Below are positions 37,877 through 48,100 of a DNA stretch of 64,000 nt, one piece after another (positions within the stretch are counted from its first letter, which is position 1; every line of letters starts with the position of its first letter). The position numbers and the translations under genes were made by a program. The DNA comes from Parabacteroides sp. GTDB lineage: Bacteria > Bacteroidota > Bacteroidia > Bacteroidales > Tannerellaceae. The notes under the pieces were generated by a model. The model was not told the DNA's origin, ran no database searches, and was given only the letters and a program-made list of their open reading frames with translations. Where the stretch lies: contig DXVO01000017.1 of the NCBI GenBank assembly GCA_019417325.1, positions 35,513 to 99,512 of the forward strand. Reading direction: 5' to 3'.

Positions 37877-38857
37877 TTAGGTTTCCGATATGGTCACGTA
37901 CTGACTGTTTATCCTGTATCGGATTGGAATAGATAAACGAATAATCTCCATGATATCTTTGATGCTTTGTCCGCGATAGAATGTTCCGGTGAAAGTCTTT
38001 TTCTTTAGCTTCTCCGAATTGATGGTGAATTGTATGCCGTATACATGGCTCATCCTTTCAAGTATGGCTTCCAGGCTTTGCTCGGGGAAATAATAATAAC
38101 CGGTAGTCCAGGATGTAAACAGGGAGGCATCTACCTGATGTACGTGGGAGGAACGGGTGTTGCGGTTATATACCATTTGTTCGTTCGGCTTTAAAATCGT
38201 TTGTTCGCCGGTTCCCGCTGTTGTCAGCAATACGGAACCTTGCTGTAGTGTGGTAACTAATAAGGAGTCTTTCGGATATGCCGATACATTGAACTTTGTG
38301 CCGAGTGCTTCTATATCCTGTTCTTTTGTGCGGACAATAAACGGTTTGTTTTTTTCTTTGGCTACATCGAAGTAGGCTTCTCCCTCCAGATATACGATAC
38401 GGTCTTTCTTCCCGTAGTCCGTATTATAGTGAAAAATCGTTTTTGAGCTCAAACTGATACGTGTTCCGTCCGGAAGTTCTACCACATCGGCCTCCAATCC
38501 GTCGCCTCCGATATAACGGGCAGATACCTCACTTCCCTCTTTGGAAAAGAGAAAGAAGCATGCCGAGGTCAGCACGGCAGTAATCAAAATGGCAGCAGCG
38601 TAGCTACCGATATGGTACCAGGTGGATAATAGCCGTGTTTTCTTCTTATTGATTTTTTCCTCCAACCGCTTCCAGCTCGCCAGCATATCTTCCTCTTTTG
38701 CAGAAGACATACCTGCGTCGTAAATCGCCTTGACTTCGAAGAAAAGACGCTTATTCTCTGCACTTTCGTTTACGAAAGCGTAGAAGCGGTCGGTTTCCTC
38801 CCGGTCCAGACGGCCTTGCAAGTAGCCGATTATCAAGTTCGATTGTTCTGTTTCCAT
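37877..38857 (-). CDS. FecR-family anti-sigma factor
   Basis: 326 residues. Cytoplasmic N-terminal helical part (about 1-75, LIIGYLQGRLDREETDRFYAF), one membrane segment about 80-105 (IGSYAAAILITAVLTSACFFLF), a FecR domain (VVELPDGTRISLSSKTIFHYN, GEAYFDVAKEKNKPFIVRT, IEALGTKFNVSAY), and a C-terminal DUF4974-like region (LEAILERMSHVYGIQFTI). It would sequester an ECF sigma factor until the STN domain of the SusC just downstream signals that substrate is present. The matching sigma gene, normally directly upstream, is not there: the sulfatase gene on the opposite strand occupies that side. Confidence 0.94.
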   Translation of the reverse strand: METEQSNLIIGYLQGRLDREETDRFYAFVNESAENKRLFFEVKAIYDAGMSSAKEEDMLASWKRLEEKINKKKTRLLSTWYHIGSYAAAILITAVLTSACFFLFSKEGSEVSARYIGGDGLEADVVELPDGTRISLSSKTIFHYNTDYGKKDRIVYLEGEAYFDVAKEKNKPFIVRTKEQDIEALGTKFNVSAYPKDSLLVTTLQQGSVLLTTAGTGEQTILKPNEQMVYNRNTRSSHVHQVDASLFTSWTTGYYYFPEQSLEAILERMSHVYGIQFTINSEKLKKKTFTGTFYRGQSIKDIMEIIRLSIPIRYRINSQYVTISET

Positions 38858-39025
38858 ATACTGTCTGTTATCATTCTTCGGTACGGTTGACTGAGTACCA
38901 TACGAACTAAGTTACATTGTATGTTTATTTGAAAGATTTTGAGATACCGTATTTTTTACTCACTTTTGTATGATTCATAGGACTATTTTGTACTTGTAAA
39001 TAGTTGATATAATACTTAATAATAC
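38858..39025. promoter_or_regulatory. Divergent promoter region between FecR and sulfatase
   Basis: 168 bp separate the two divergent starts, so both genes must have promoters here. The stretch is AT-rich and holds partial -7-like strings (for example CTATTTTG near 38982 on the plus strand) but I could not find a full TTTG/TAnnTTTG pair on either strand. Confidence 0.4.
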
Positions 39026-40606
39026 ATGAAGAACATAAACGTATTACTTCTCGGCACAGGCTTTTCTGCTTTGGCAAGTCCCGGGTTTGCCGAGGGAAAC
39101 GAACAAAGAACAGGTGATAATGACCGTCCGAATATTTTGTTTATCCTGTCGGACGACCACACATCCCAGTCGTGGGGTATTTATGGAGGAGTATTGGCTC
39201 CTTATGTAAAGAATGAAAATATCCGCAGGCTTGCCGCCGAAGGATGTGTATTGGATAATTGCTTTTGTACGAATTCGATATCTTCACCCAGCCGTGCCTG
39301 TATCCTGACCGGCGCTTACAGTCATAAGAACGGGGTATATACGCTTGAAGATGGATTGGACCCTGCGGAAGATAATATAGCCAAACAAATGCAAGCCGGA
39401 GGGTATCAGACTGCTCTGATAGGAAAATGGCATCTAAAGAAACAACCTTCCGGGTTCGATTATTTCTGTGTATTTCATGACCAGGGCGAATATGTGAATC
39501 CGTTATTCAAAACGGCTGAAAACTGGATAGACGATGACCAGGGAAAGAGTGGGAAAGAAGAGAAAGGCTTCTCGACTGACCTTGTAACGGATAAAACTAT
39601 AAAGTGGATACGCGAGCGGGAGAAAGATAAACCTTTTATGATGTGCTGTCATTTTAAAGCAACCCATGAACCTTGGGATTTTCCTGAGCGTATGAAACAT
39701 CTGTATGATGATGTGGTTTTCCCCGAACCGGCGAATCTGATGGAGTTCGGGCCGGAACAATCCGGACGAACTTTCCCCGGACAGCAGTTGGAAAATATGG
39801 CATGGCGCTGGGAGACTGCCTCGAAAGATCCGGATTCCTGGTGGTGCAGATATCCGGAGCTGCCATTCTCTGCTCAGGGAATGGATAAGGTTGCCGCCCG
39901 GAAAAAGACTTATCAGAAATTGATCAAGGACTATTTGCGTTGTGGGGCTACCATCGACGATAACATTGGCCGTTTACTCCGTTTTCTGGATGAAGAAGGG
40001 TTGGCGAAGAATACCATTGTCGTTTATGTTTCCGACCAGGGATATTTCCTGGGTGAACATGGTTTCTTCGATAAGCGCATGATGTATGAAGAACCGTTGC
40101 GTATGCCGTTTGTCATCCGTTACCCGAAAGAGATTCCTGCCGGTACGCGGAATAAAGACATTATACTGAATACCGATTTTGCTTCTTTACTTGCCGATTA
40201 TGCAAAGGTGAAAACGCCTGAAAGGTCGCAAGGACAGAGTTTTCGTTCCAATCTGCGTGGGGATACTCCGGCTGGTTGGCGTAAATCCATGTACTACAGA
40301 TATTGGACTCATCATAAAATACGTCCGGCACATATCGGTATGCGAAATGAACGTTATAAGCTGATGTTCCTGTATGGCGATTGCCTGAATGCAACCGGTT
40401 CGGAAAAGGAACCGACTACACCTTCCTGGGAATTTTATGATTTACAGGCGGACCCGCATGAGAATACGAATGCTTACAACTCTCCGGCTTATAAGGATAT
40501 TATCAAGCAGATGAAAGGGGAATTGCTTCAATTAAGGAAGGCGGTGGATGATGAGGATAGCAATACGCCGCGGATGCAACAGATTATGGATACGTATTAT
40601 TGGTGA
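39026..40606 (+). CDS. Sulfatase, Ser-type active site
   Basis: 526 residues, signal peptide about 1-22. Type I sulfatase features: NDRPNILFILSDDHTSQSWGIYG at the N-terminus (metal-binding Asp pair), active-site motif SSPSRACILTG with Ser86 as the residue to be turned into formylglycine, GKWHLKKQ, and a C-terminal VYVSDQGYFLGEHGFFDKRMMYEE. The Ser-type site means the anaerobic radical-SAM maturase anSME would be needed; no such gene is in the window. It is divergent from the mannoside operon, so it may remove sulfate from the same glycan or belong to another pathway. Confidence 0.93.
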   Translation: MKNINVLLLGTGFSALASPGFAEGNEQRTGDNDRPNILFILSDDHTSQSWGIYGGVLAPYVKNENIRRLAAEGCVLDNCFCTNSISSPSRACILTGAYSHKNGVYTLEDGLDPAEDNIAKQMQAGGYQTALIGKWHLKKQPSGFDYFCVFHDQGEYVNPLFKTAENWIDDDQGKSGKEEKGFSTDLVTDKTIKWIREREKDKPFMMCCHFKATHEPWDFPERMKHLYDDVVFPEPANLMEFGPEQSGRTFPGQQLENMAWRWETASKDPDSWWCRYPELPFSAQGMDKVAARKKTYQKLIKDYLRCGATIDDNIGRLLRFLDEEGLAKNTIVVYVSDQGYFLGEHGFFDKRMMYEEPLRMPFVIRYPKEIPAGTRNKDIILNTDFASLLADYAKVKTPERSQGQSFRSNLRGDTPAGWRKSMYYRYWTHHKIRPAHIGMRNERYKLMFLYGDCLNATGSEKEPTTPSWEFYDLQADPHENTNAYNSPAYKDIIKQMKGELLQLRKAVDDEDSNTPRMQQIMDTYYW

Positions 40607-40787
40607 TAGAAACCAAATAGAAAAATGTCAAAATGATAAAACATCCCCTTTATACGCGGATTATATGGGCGCAGACACGGGAAGCGTTGCAAATAGGCTA
40701 CTCTCGCGAGGTTAAGATTTAGCGGTTTGTTGACGCGAATAGGGATTGCAGTTACGAAATGATAGGACACGGAAATTGTTTCTCAAT

Positions 40788-40860
40788 GCGGATGACGCGA
40801 ATAAACGCAGATTAATACAGACATTGTATTTCTTAATCCGCGTTTATTTGCGTCATCCGC
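40788..40860. repeat. REP-like palindrome with 28-bp arms
   Basis: Arms 40788-40815 and 40833-40860 are inverted copies with 26 of 28 identical, around a 17-nt loop. The right arm matches 60907-60934 at 25 of 28 positions, so this is a family of dispersed repeats built on the string ATCCGCGTTTAT and CATCCGCGTC. Confidence 0.85.
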
Positions 40861-40976
40861 GTCGAATCATATTATTACGTATTCCTGAGAATAACAATCT
40901 TTTTAACATCCGTATCCGGATCGGTTTCAGAAGCATTCCAGCGTCGCGTCCATGTCCAATAACATCTAAAAACAGG

Positions 40977-41020
40977 ACATATATGCTTTGAAATCGAAAC
41001 ATATATGCTTTGAAGTCAAA
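40977..41020. repeat. Tandem 22-bp repeat, two copies
   Basis: Copies at 40977-40998 and 40999-41020 share ACATATATGCTTTGAA and differ at two later bases. The period of 22 bp equals that of the CATAGTTATG array at 17443. Confidence 0.7.
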
Positions 41021-41162
41021 ATATAGGTGTTTTATCCGCGCGGATTATTGGATTTTGCTCCGCAGACAGTTGGAATTAGTAGCGGTACTAATTGGAAATA
41101 CCCTCAGGGTAAATGAAAAAAGGTGCAAAATAGTGCGAAAATAGTCTCTTTTTACCTGAAAA

Positions 41163-41190
41163 AAAGCCCGGTTTATCCTGGAAGGGCTTT
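41163..41190 (-). terminator. Second minus-strand terminator
   Basis: AAAGCCC (41163-41169) and GGGCTTT (41184-41190) pair. Read on the minus strand the hairpin is followed by a run of Ts. It lies about 90 nt beyond the first terminator of the kinase gene. Confidence 0.6.
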
Positions 41191-41279
41191 GGTGTAGATG
41201 TCTTGAGTCAGGATAAAAGGCTTTATTCTATCAATATGCTATCTATTGAGAATAAATATGGATATTTTGTAAAAAAGAA

Positions 41280-41318
41280 AGAGGGTCGCCTTGGCTATTA
41301 TTAGCCTGGCAGCCCTCT
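41280..41318 (-). terminator. Terminator of the nucleoside kinase gene
   Basis: AGAGGG (41280-41285) and CCCTCT (41313-41318) close an imperfect stem that also pairs GGCT with AGCC inside. On the minus strand it is followed by TTTCTTTTTT. It is 34 nt past the kinase stop. Confidence 0.8.
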
Positions 41319-41351
41319 TGAGTTAATCCCCTTCTTAAGGCGGGAAAGGTA

Positions 41352-43019
41352 TTAATACCTGAAACTTCCTCCCCCTAAGAACTCCCTCAGCAAGGATGTT
41401 TTCGGTAATTCTTCGTCCGGCATATAGTTGAAGTAACGGAGGAAACGCAATAAACGGTAAGCCTCTGCATTTTCAGGATCGCATTCCCTGACTTCAACTA
41501 AAATCTTTTCTGCTTCTTTTCTTAAAGCAGACAGTTCATACAGCATGGCACTATTGAACATGGCATCTGCATTTTCCTGGTAAGGGAAAATCCATTTATC
41601 TTCGCCCCGGCGTACACTGGGCCAGCGGGCTATTGTGTCGCGGGCAGAATAACCGCGGAAACTATGGTCGCGGATGATACGGCGCAACAAGCGGTTGTCT
41701 GTAGTCGGTATCCAGTTATGATTATCCAAAGAAATACTCGTAAGGACGGAAACATAGATACGGTACTTGTACTTATCTTCTATCATAGCTGTTAATTCCG
41801 GATTCAGTGCGTGGATACCTTCTATCACCAATACGGATTTTTCATGCATTTTCAGTTTCTTGCCTTTAAATACCCTGCGTCCCGTATTAAAATCAAAACT
41901 GGGGACATCTATTTCCTCGCCGGACAATAATTTTTTCATCTCCTCATTAAAGAAAGGCAAATCGAGTGCATACAGAGATTCGAAGTCGTATTCTCCGGAT
42001 TCATCCTTAGGCGTATCTTCCCGGTTCAGGAAATAATCATCCAATGATAAAGCTACGGGATGGATCAGATTGGTGATAAGTTGTATTTGGAGCCGTTTGC
42101 AGAATGTCGTTTTCCCGGAAGAGGAGGGACCTGAAATCAGGACAATACGTACTCCCTCTTTATACCGGCAGGCTATTTCTTCGGCTATATTGGCTACCTG
42201 CTTTTCCTGCAAGGCTTCGGAAACCATAATGATTTCTGCAGTATGGTCGTGAGCAATTGCCAGGTTCAGGTCTCCGACGTTATTCAGGCCGACCGCCCGT
42301 TGAAGAGTCAGATGTTCCTTATATACTTCAAACATTTTGTCCTGGCGGATAACCGGCTCCAGTTCATCCGGATTATCTTTCCGGGGAACGCGCAACAGTA
42401 CGCCATCAAAATAAGGGACCAGGTCGAAGGCATGGATATATCCTGTCGAAGGGGTCAGGCAACCATAAAAGAAATTGATGTAACCGTCCAGTTCATAATA
42501 AGAGGTATACGACATACCGGAAGTTTCTATCAGGCGGGCTTTGTCGTTCATCCCTCTTTCCCGGAATAAAGTCGTGGCTTCCGCCGTACGGACATTCTTC
42601 AGATGAAAAGGAAGGTCGGCATCTATAATTTCCTGCATCCTTTTCTTAATTTTTTCAATCGTAAGCTGGTCTATCTGTTTTCCGTTGTGGATTACACAGT
42701 AGTAACCTTTGGATATTGGATGTTCCAGGTTGAGAGTAGCCGAGGGCAATACGTCGTAGACCGCTTTCGAGAAGATATGACAGAGGGAACGGACATAGGT
42801 ACGTAAGCCGGAAGACTGCGTGTAATCGATAAACTCGACATCCTTGGGATACCAGCACCGGTAGTTCAGGCCTTCTACTTTATTATTCACTTGGGCGTTC
42901 ATCGGACGGTAGCGAAGCGGGGCTCCTAACAGAGAATATATCTCTAATAGAGAGGAACCGATAGGTACATCCTTGTAAACATTGTTGTTTTTACAGTAAA
43001 TTGTAATGGTTTCAGACAT
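41352..43019 (-). CDS. TGS-domain nucleoside (uridine-type) kinase
   Basis: 555 residues, no signal peptide, so cytosolic. The N-terminal part (TIYCKNNNVYKDVPIGSSLLEIY) resembles a TGS domain, followed by a region like the second additional domain of threonyl-tRNA synthetase (YYCVIHNGKQI, then FHLKNVRTAEA). The kinase half starts with the P-loop GPSSSGKTT (Lys303) and continues with LSLDDYFLNRED and VLVIEGIHALNPEL, as in uridine kinases and phosphoribulokinase-like proteins. This fused form is conserved in Bacteroidetes. It would phosphorylate a nucleoside with ATP; which nucleoside is not certain. It is divergent from the Na/Pi transporter gene. Confidence 0.9.
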   Translation of the reverse strand: MSETITIYCKNNNVYKDVPIGSSLLEIYSLLGAPLRYRPMNAQVNNKVEGLNYRCWYPKDVEFIDYTQSSGLRTYVRSLCHIFSKAVYDVLPSATLNLEHPISKGYYCVIHNGKQIDQLTIEKIKKRMQEIIDADLPFHLKNVRTAEATTLFRERGMNDKARLIETSGMSYTSYYELDGYINFFYGCLTPSTGYIHAFDLVPYFDGVLLRVPRKDNPDELEPVIRQDKMFEVYKEHLTLQRAVGLNNVGDLNLAIAHDHTAEIIMVSEALQEKQVANIAEEIACRYKEGVRIVLISGPSSSGKTTFCKRLQIQLITNLIHPVALSLDDYFLNREDTPKDESGEYDFESLYALDLPFFNEEMKKLLSGEEIDVPSFDFNTGRRVFKGKKLKMHEKSVLVIEGIHALNPELTAMIEDKYKYRIYVSVLTSISLDNHNWIPTTDNRLLRRIIRDHSFRGYSARDTIARWPSVRRGEDKWIFPYQENADAMFNSAMLYELSALRKEAEKILVEVRECDPENAEAYRLLRFLRYFNYMPDEELPKTSLLREFLGGGSFRY

Positions 43020-43039
43020 ATATTTTCAGTTATTATTTA

Positions 43040-43047
43040 TAATTTTG
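43040..43047 (+). promoter_or_regulatory. Possible -7 box for the Na/Pi cotransporter gene
   Basis: TAATTTTG fits TAnnTTTG and is 54 nt upstream of the ATG at 43102. No TTTG is seen at the -33 distance, so the call is weak. Confidence 0.3.
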
Positions 43048-43101
43048 TCCCCTAAAGTTAGGAATATTAATCGGATATACATCCACTTAGACAAAATTTA
43101 A

Positions 43102-44790
43102 ATGGACTATTCTTTATTTGATTTTCTACGCCTGATAGGTTCGTTAGGCCTGTTCTTGTACGGAATGAAAATCATGAGTGAAGGTTTGCAGAAGTTTGCC
43201 GGCGACAGTTTACGAAGAATTCTCACCGCAATGACAACCAACCGGGTGACCGGTGTTTTAACAGGTGTTCTTATCACCGCTCTTATACAATCATCGTCAG
43301 CAACCACCGTAATGGTGGTAAGTTTTGTAAATGCAGGCTTGCTGACACTCACCCAGTCTATTGGGGTCATTATGGGGGCCAACATTGGTACGACAGTAAC
43401 CGCCTGGTTGATATCGGCCCTCGGATTTAAAGTAGATATCGCAGCTTTTGCTCTTCCTCTCCTTGCTTTTGGCCTTCCTTTTCTTTTCTCCGGTAAAAGT
43501 TCACGTAAGTCGGTCGGTGAATTTATTTTTGGTTTCTCTTTCCTGTTCATGGGGCTTCAAAGCCTGAAAGCCAATGCGCCCGATTTGGGTGCCAATCCGG
43601 ACATGCTTGCCTTTGTGCAGAACTATACGGATATGGGTTTTTTATCTATCCTGCTGTTTTTATTCATAGGTGCCGTTTTAACCATGGTGGTGCAGGCTTC
43701 CGCAGCGACAATGGCTATTACATTAATTATGTGCGCGAACGGTTGGATTGATTACCAGTTGGGTGTGGCACTCGTATTAGGTGAAAATATAGGTACAACC
43801 ATTACAGCTAATTTGGCGGCATTGACCGGTAATACGCAGGCAAGGCGTGCAGCTTTGGCGCATCTCGTATTTAATATATTCGGTGTTTGCTGGGTGCTTG
43901 TTGTTTTCTATCCGCTTACGAATGCCGTATCCTGGTTTGTTACCGACGTGATGAAGATAACCGATCCGGCTGTTGCCGTTTCATTTAAACTTGCCGCGTT
44001 CCATACAACCTTCAATATCAGTAATACCTTTATTATGATATGGTTCGTTAGCCTGATAGAGAAAACGGTATGTTCGATTATCAAATCGAAGACGGATGAA
44101 GATGAGGAATACCGGTTGCGCTATATCTCCGGTGGTATGCTGTCTACTTCCGAGTTATCCATTTTACAGGCGCGTAAGGAAATAACCTTATTCGGTGAAC
44201 GTACCGGACGTATGATGGATATGGTAAAGGAACTGTTCTATGAAAAGAATGAAGATAACTTCCTGAAGACCTACAGCCGCATTGAGAAGTATGAAAGTAT
44301 CAGCGACCGTATGGAAATCGAGATAGCCAATTATCTAACCTGTGTAGCCGAAGGACGTTTGAGTTCGGAAGGTAAGGAAGAGATACGTATCATGCTGCGT
44401 GCCGTTACCGAAATAGAAAGTATTGCCGACTCCTGCAATAATCTGGCTCGCAGTATCAAGCGTCGCAATGAAGGTAAATCCGTCTTTACAGATGAGCAAA
44501 ATCATAATGTAGACCAGATGTTTGCGATGGTAGACAAAGCGCTTCGCCGGATGATTGAAATATTGAAGAAGTCGGAAGTGGTACACGATGATATCAATTT
44601 GTCCTATAATCTGGAGAATGAAATAAACAATTATCGTAACCAGTTGAAGGTTCATAATATGGAAGATGTAAACGATAAGAAGTACCAATATCAGGACGGC
44701 GTTTACTATATGGATATAGTCGGTGAATCAGAGAAGCTGGCCGATTATGTACTGAATGTGGTACAAGCCATTATCGAAAAGAAAATCTAA
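43102..44790 (+). CDS. Na/Pi cotransporter family protein with PhoU-like tail
   Basis: 562 residues. The N-terminal 310 residues carry about eight membrane segments with the two inverted-repeat signatures of the NptA/SLC34 fold: QSSSATT at 63-69 and the variant QASAATM at 198-204, each followed by GANIGTT or GENIGTT. From about 335 on lies a helical PhoU-like domain (RMMDMVKELFYEKNEDNF, then IEIANYLTCVAEG). It would import phosphate with sodium at the inner membrane. The gene stands alone between the kinase and the rhamnosidase locus and looks like core genome, not part of a glycan locus. Confidence 0.92.
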   Translation: MDYSLFDFLRLIGSLGLFLYGMKIMSEGLQKFAGDSLRRILTAMTTNRVTGVLTGVLITALIQSSSATTVMVVSFVNAGLLTLTQSIGVIMGANIGTTVTAWLISALGFKVDIAAFALPLLAFGLPFLFSGKSSRKSVGEFIFGFSFLFMGLQSLKANAPDLGANPDMLAFVQNYTDMGFLSILLFLFIGAVLTMVVQASAATMAITLIMCANGWIDYQLGVALVLGENIGTTITANLAALTGNTQARRAALAHLVFNIFGVCWVLVVFYPLTNAVSWFVTDVMKITDPAVAVSFKLAAFHTTFNISNTFIMIWFVSLIEKTVCSIIKSKTDEDEEYRLRYISGGMLSTSELSILQARKEITLFGERTGRMMDMVKELFYEKNEDNFLKTYSRIEKYESISDRMEIEIANYLTCVAEGRLSSEGKEEIRIMLRAVTEIESIADSCNNLARSIKRRNEGKSVFTDEQNHNVDQMFAMVDKALRRMIEILKKSEVVHDDINLSYNLENEINNYRNQLKVHNMEDVNDKKYQYQDGVYYMDIVGESEKLADYVLNVVQAIIEKKI

Positions 44791-45108
44791 TAGAGAGTGT
44801 CGGAACTGGCGTTTTGACAATTAGACGGAATAGCTCTTTTTTACTTCCCTGTATAAACAGTGATATATGTGTTATGGCAAATATCCTGCTTATACGGGGT
44901 TTGTTTTTCCTGTGAAGAGGGCAGGCGCCTTTCCCCCGGTTGCTCATCCTTATGGCAGTATGAGTAAGCATAAAGTGTATTATTCTGGAATATTGTTGTT
45001 TAAGAGAATAAAAAACTGTCATTTTTCAAAATAGATAAATCAATATGTATAATATCCTCCGTGAATAACTCATTACTTTTACCCTCAAATCAGTAATATA
45101 TATGTACC
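44791..45108. other. 318-bp gap without a recognised gene
   Basis: I see no gene and no clear terminator or promoter pair. A weak dyad (TTATTCT at 44980-44986, AGAATAA at 45005-45011) is the only structure. The 83-residue minus frame here has no protein-like composition. Confidence 0.5.
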
Positions 45109-48100
45109 ATGAGAAAACCTTTATGTAAAGCCTTGTTGTGTTTGTCTTTATGCTGCTCTTTTCCCCTTTATGCCCAGCAGGCAAATACCTTGGAGAATAC
45201 CTTCGTAAACCCCGGAAAAGATATACAAACTTCCGTTTACTGGTATTGGATTTCTGATCATATATCGGAAGAGGGAGTTATAAAAGACTTGTATTCGATG
45301 AAAGAAGCCGGAATTAACCGTGCCTTCATTGGTAATATCGGTTTGTCGGAAAGTGAATCGGGGGTCGGAAAAGTAAAGTTTGCAACGCCTGAATGGTGGA
45401 ATATCCTGCATGCCGCACTTAAAACAGCAACGGAATTAGGGATAGAAATCGGTATTTTCAATTCTCCGGGCTGGAGCCAGTCGGGTGGTCCTTGGGTAAA
45501 ACCGGAACAAGCAATGCGCTACCTTACTTCTGTAAAGGCGGAAGTTACCGGAGGAAAAAAAGTAAATGTACTGTTGGTAAAACCAAATAAAGATTTTCAG
45601 GATGTGAAAGTAATCGCATTTCCATCGGTAGATAAAAAGGCTTCTATCCTTTCTTCGACCGATACGAAAATATCTTCTACTCCGGCTTTGAAAGATCTCA
45701 CATATTTATTAGACGGGAATAAGGAGACCGAAACAACATTCTCCGGTCTGACAGGAAATGAGGTTACATTGGATTTCCAGGCGGATAAACCGTTTACATT
45801 ACGTAGTTTAAAAATATTTGCTTCCAAACAGGCCGTTAACAGCCCTGCCAAATTGCAGGTGAAGGAAAACGGTTCTTATAAGACAATAGCCGAGTTTACT
45901 ATAGATCGTTTCAATCCTGCATTGAATGTGGGATTTGAACCGTACGCACCGATAGTTGTGTCAACTCCAGCGACGACAAGCAAGGAGTTTCGTGTCCTTC
46001 TCTCTCATGTTTCAGCTGCAAATGGAATCAGAGAGATTGAATTCTCATCTTTACCTCATGTAGAAAGATACCCGGAAAAGACATTGGCAAAGATGTTCCA
46101 GACTCCGTTACCTTATTGGAACGAATACCAATGGCCCGTACAACCTGCCTCCGATGACGAATCTTTAGTTATCGACCCGGATAAGGTGATGGATATTACC
46201 GAATATCTGAATGGTGATAACCTGACTTGGAATGCACCGGCCGGAAACTGGACGGTTATGCGGCTGGGTATGCTTCCTACAGGCGTGACGAACGCTCCCG
46301 CCAGCCCGGAAGCTACAGGATTGGAGACAGACAAAATGAGCAAGAAGCATATTGAAGCCCATTTTGAAGCTTATATGGGTGAAATTTGCCGGCGTATTCC
46401 TGCCGCTGATCGTAAATGTTGGAAAGTAGTAGTACAGGATAGTTATGAAACGGGCGGGCAGAACTTTACCGATGGTTTCCTGAAAGAGTTCCGGGAACGT
46501 TACGGATACGACCCGCTTCCATTCCTCCCTGTATATAAAGGATATGTAGTGGAGAGTGAAGATATGTCCGACCGCTTCCTTTGGGATGTACGCCGGTTGG
46601 TAGCAGACAAGATAGCATACGACTATGTAGGTGGTTTGAGGGATGTCAGCCATAAATATGGTCTGACGACCTGGTTGGAGAATTACGGGCACTGGGGATT
46701 CCCCGGCGAGTTCCTGCAATATGGTGGACAATCGGATGAGATAGGAGGCGAGTTCTGGAGCGAAGGTGATTTGGGTAATATCGAAAACCGGGCGGCATCC
46801 TCCTGTGGACATATCTATGGAAAGACAAAAATATCTGCCGAATCGTTTACTTGCGGAGGAACTCCTTACCGGCGTTATCCGGCAATCATGAAGCAGCGGG
46901 GTGACCGTTTCTTTACAGAAGGTATCAACAATACGCTGTTGCATGTTTACATTACCCAGCCTTATGAAGACAAAGACCCGGGAGTAAATGCCTCTTTCAG
47001 TAATGAGTTCAACCGTAAGAATACCTGGTTCCCCCAGTTGGATTTGTTTACGACCTATTTGAAACGTACAAACTTCATGCTTCAACAGGGATTGAATGTG
47101 GCGGATGTGGCTTATTTCATTGGCGAAGATGCACCTAAAATGACAGGTATTACAGACCCGGCCTTGCCAAAAGGGTATCAGTTCGACTATATCAATGCCG
47201 AAGTAATAGAACGCGACCTGTTCGTGAAGGACGGTTTGCTGACATTGCCTCATGGCACGCAATATCGTATGCTTGTATTGCCTAAGCTGGAAACCATGCG
47301 TCCCGAGCTGCTGGCTAAGATTAAGCAATTGATAGAAGAGGGTGCAGTTGTCCTTGGACCGGCTCCGAAACGTTCGCCCAGTTTGCAGGATTACCCGAAT
47401 GCGGACAAGCAGGTTCAAACAATGGCGAATGCTCTTTGGGCGAACCTCGATGGTGTGAACCGGAAAGCCTCAAAAGTAGGAAAAGGCCAGCTTCTTTATG
47501 GTATGAGCATGGAGGAAGCTATGCAACAGATAGGATGTGTGCCCGATTGTAAATTGGGAGCAAACGACCCGGTACAGTATGCACACCGTACCCTTAATGG
47601 ACAGGAGATATATTTTATCTCCAACCAGCAGGAATCGGTCATTGAAATTAATCCGGAATTCAGAGTCCGTTCACTTCAACCGGAATTGTGGGATCCGGTA
47701 TCCGGAACAATACGTCCGCTTACTTCTTATCAGCAAACTTCAACGGGAACAGTGGTTCCGATGAAATTATATCCGAATGAAAGCGCCTTTATCGTTTTCC
47801 GCACTCCGGCCGGAGCATCGAAAGGAACCAGCCTTGCCGTGAACTATCCGGAAGCTGAAACTGTCGTAACTTTGGATGGTCCGTGGAAAGTCACTTTTGA
47901 AGCTAAAAGGAGAGGACCCGAAAAGCCACAGACCTTTACCCGTCTGGAAGATTTGAGTAAGCATGCGGATTTCAATATTCAGCATTATTCGGGAACCATT
48001 CTTTATGAAACAGATTTTAATCTGAAAAAGAGGCCTGCCGGAAACTTATTCCTTAATCTGAATGATGTAGGCGTAATGGCAAAAGTGAAAATAAACGGGC

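Larger units (their letters stand above)
40607..41351. other. 745-bp intergenic island with repeats and two minus-strand terminators
   Basis: No convincing gene lies here. From left to right it holds scattered CGCGGATTA-like fragments (around 40655 and 40733), a 28-bp inverted repeat (40788-40860), two 22-bp tandem repeats (40977-41020), a further TCCGCGCGGA palindrome (around 41035), and two hairpins followed by T-runs on the minus strand (41163-41190 and 41280-41318). The 81-residue frame at 40746-40991 runs through the repeats and shows no protein-like pattern. Confidence 0.7.

Noticed and set aside
40746..40991. 81-codon plus-strand frame after the sulfatase
   Set aside because: It is made of the palindromic and tandem repeats of this gap.
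40607..41351. Remnant of an insertion sequence
   Set aside because: There is no transposase fragment; the structure is explained by palindromic repeats and terminators.
44771..45022. 83-codon minus-strand frame in the gap before the GH106 gene
   Set aside because: It overlaps the end of the Na/Pi gene, has no recognisable domain and no promoter, and is rich in chance Arg/His/Ser codons.
46165..47418. 417-codon minus-strand frame inside the GH106 gene
   Set aside because: It is a long antisense shadow of a strongly supported GH106 gene and shows no domain.
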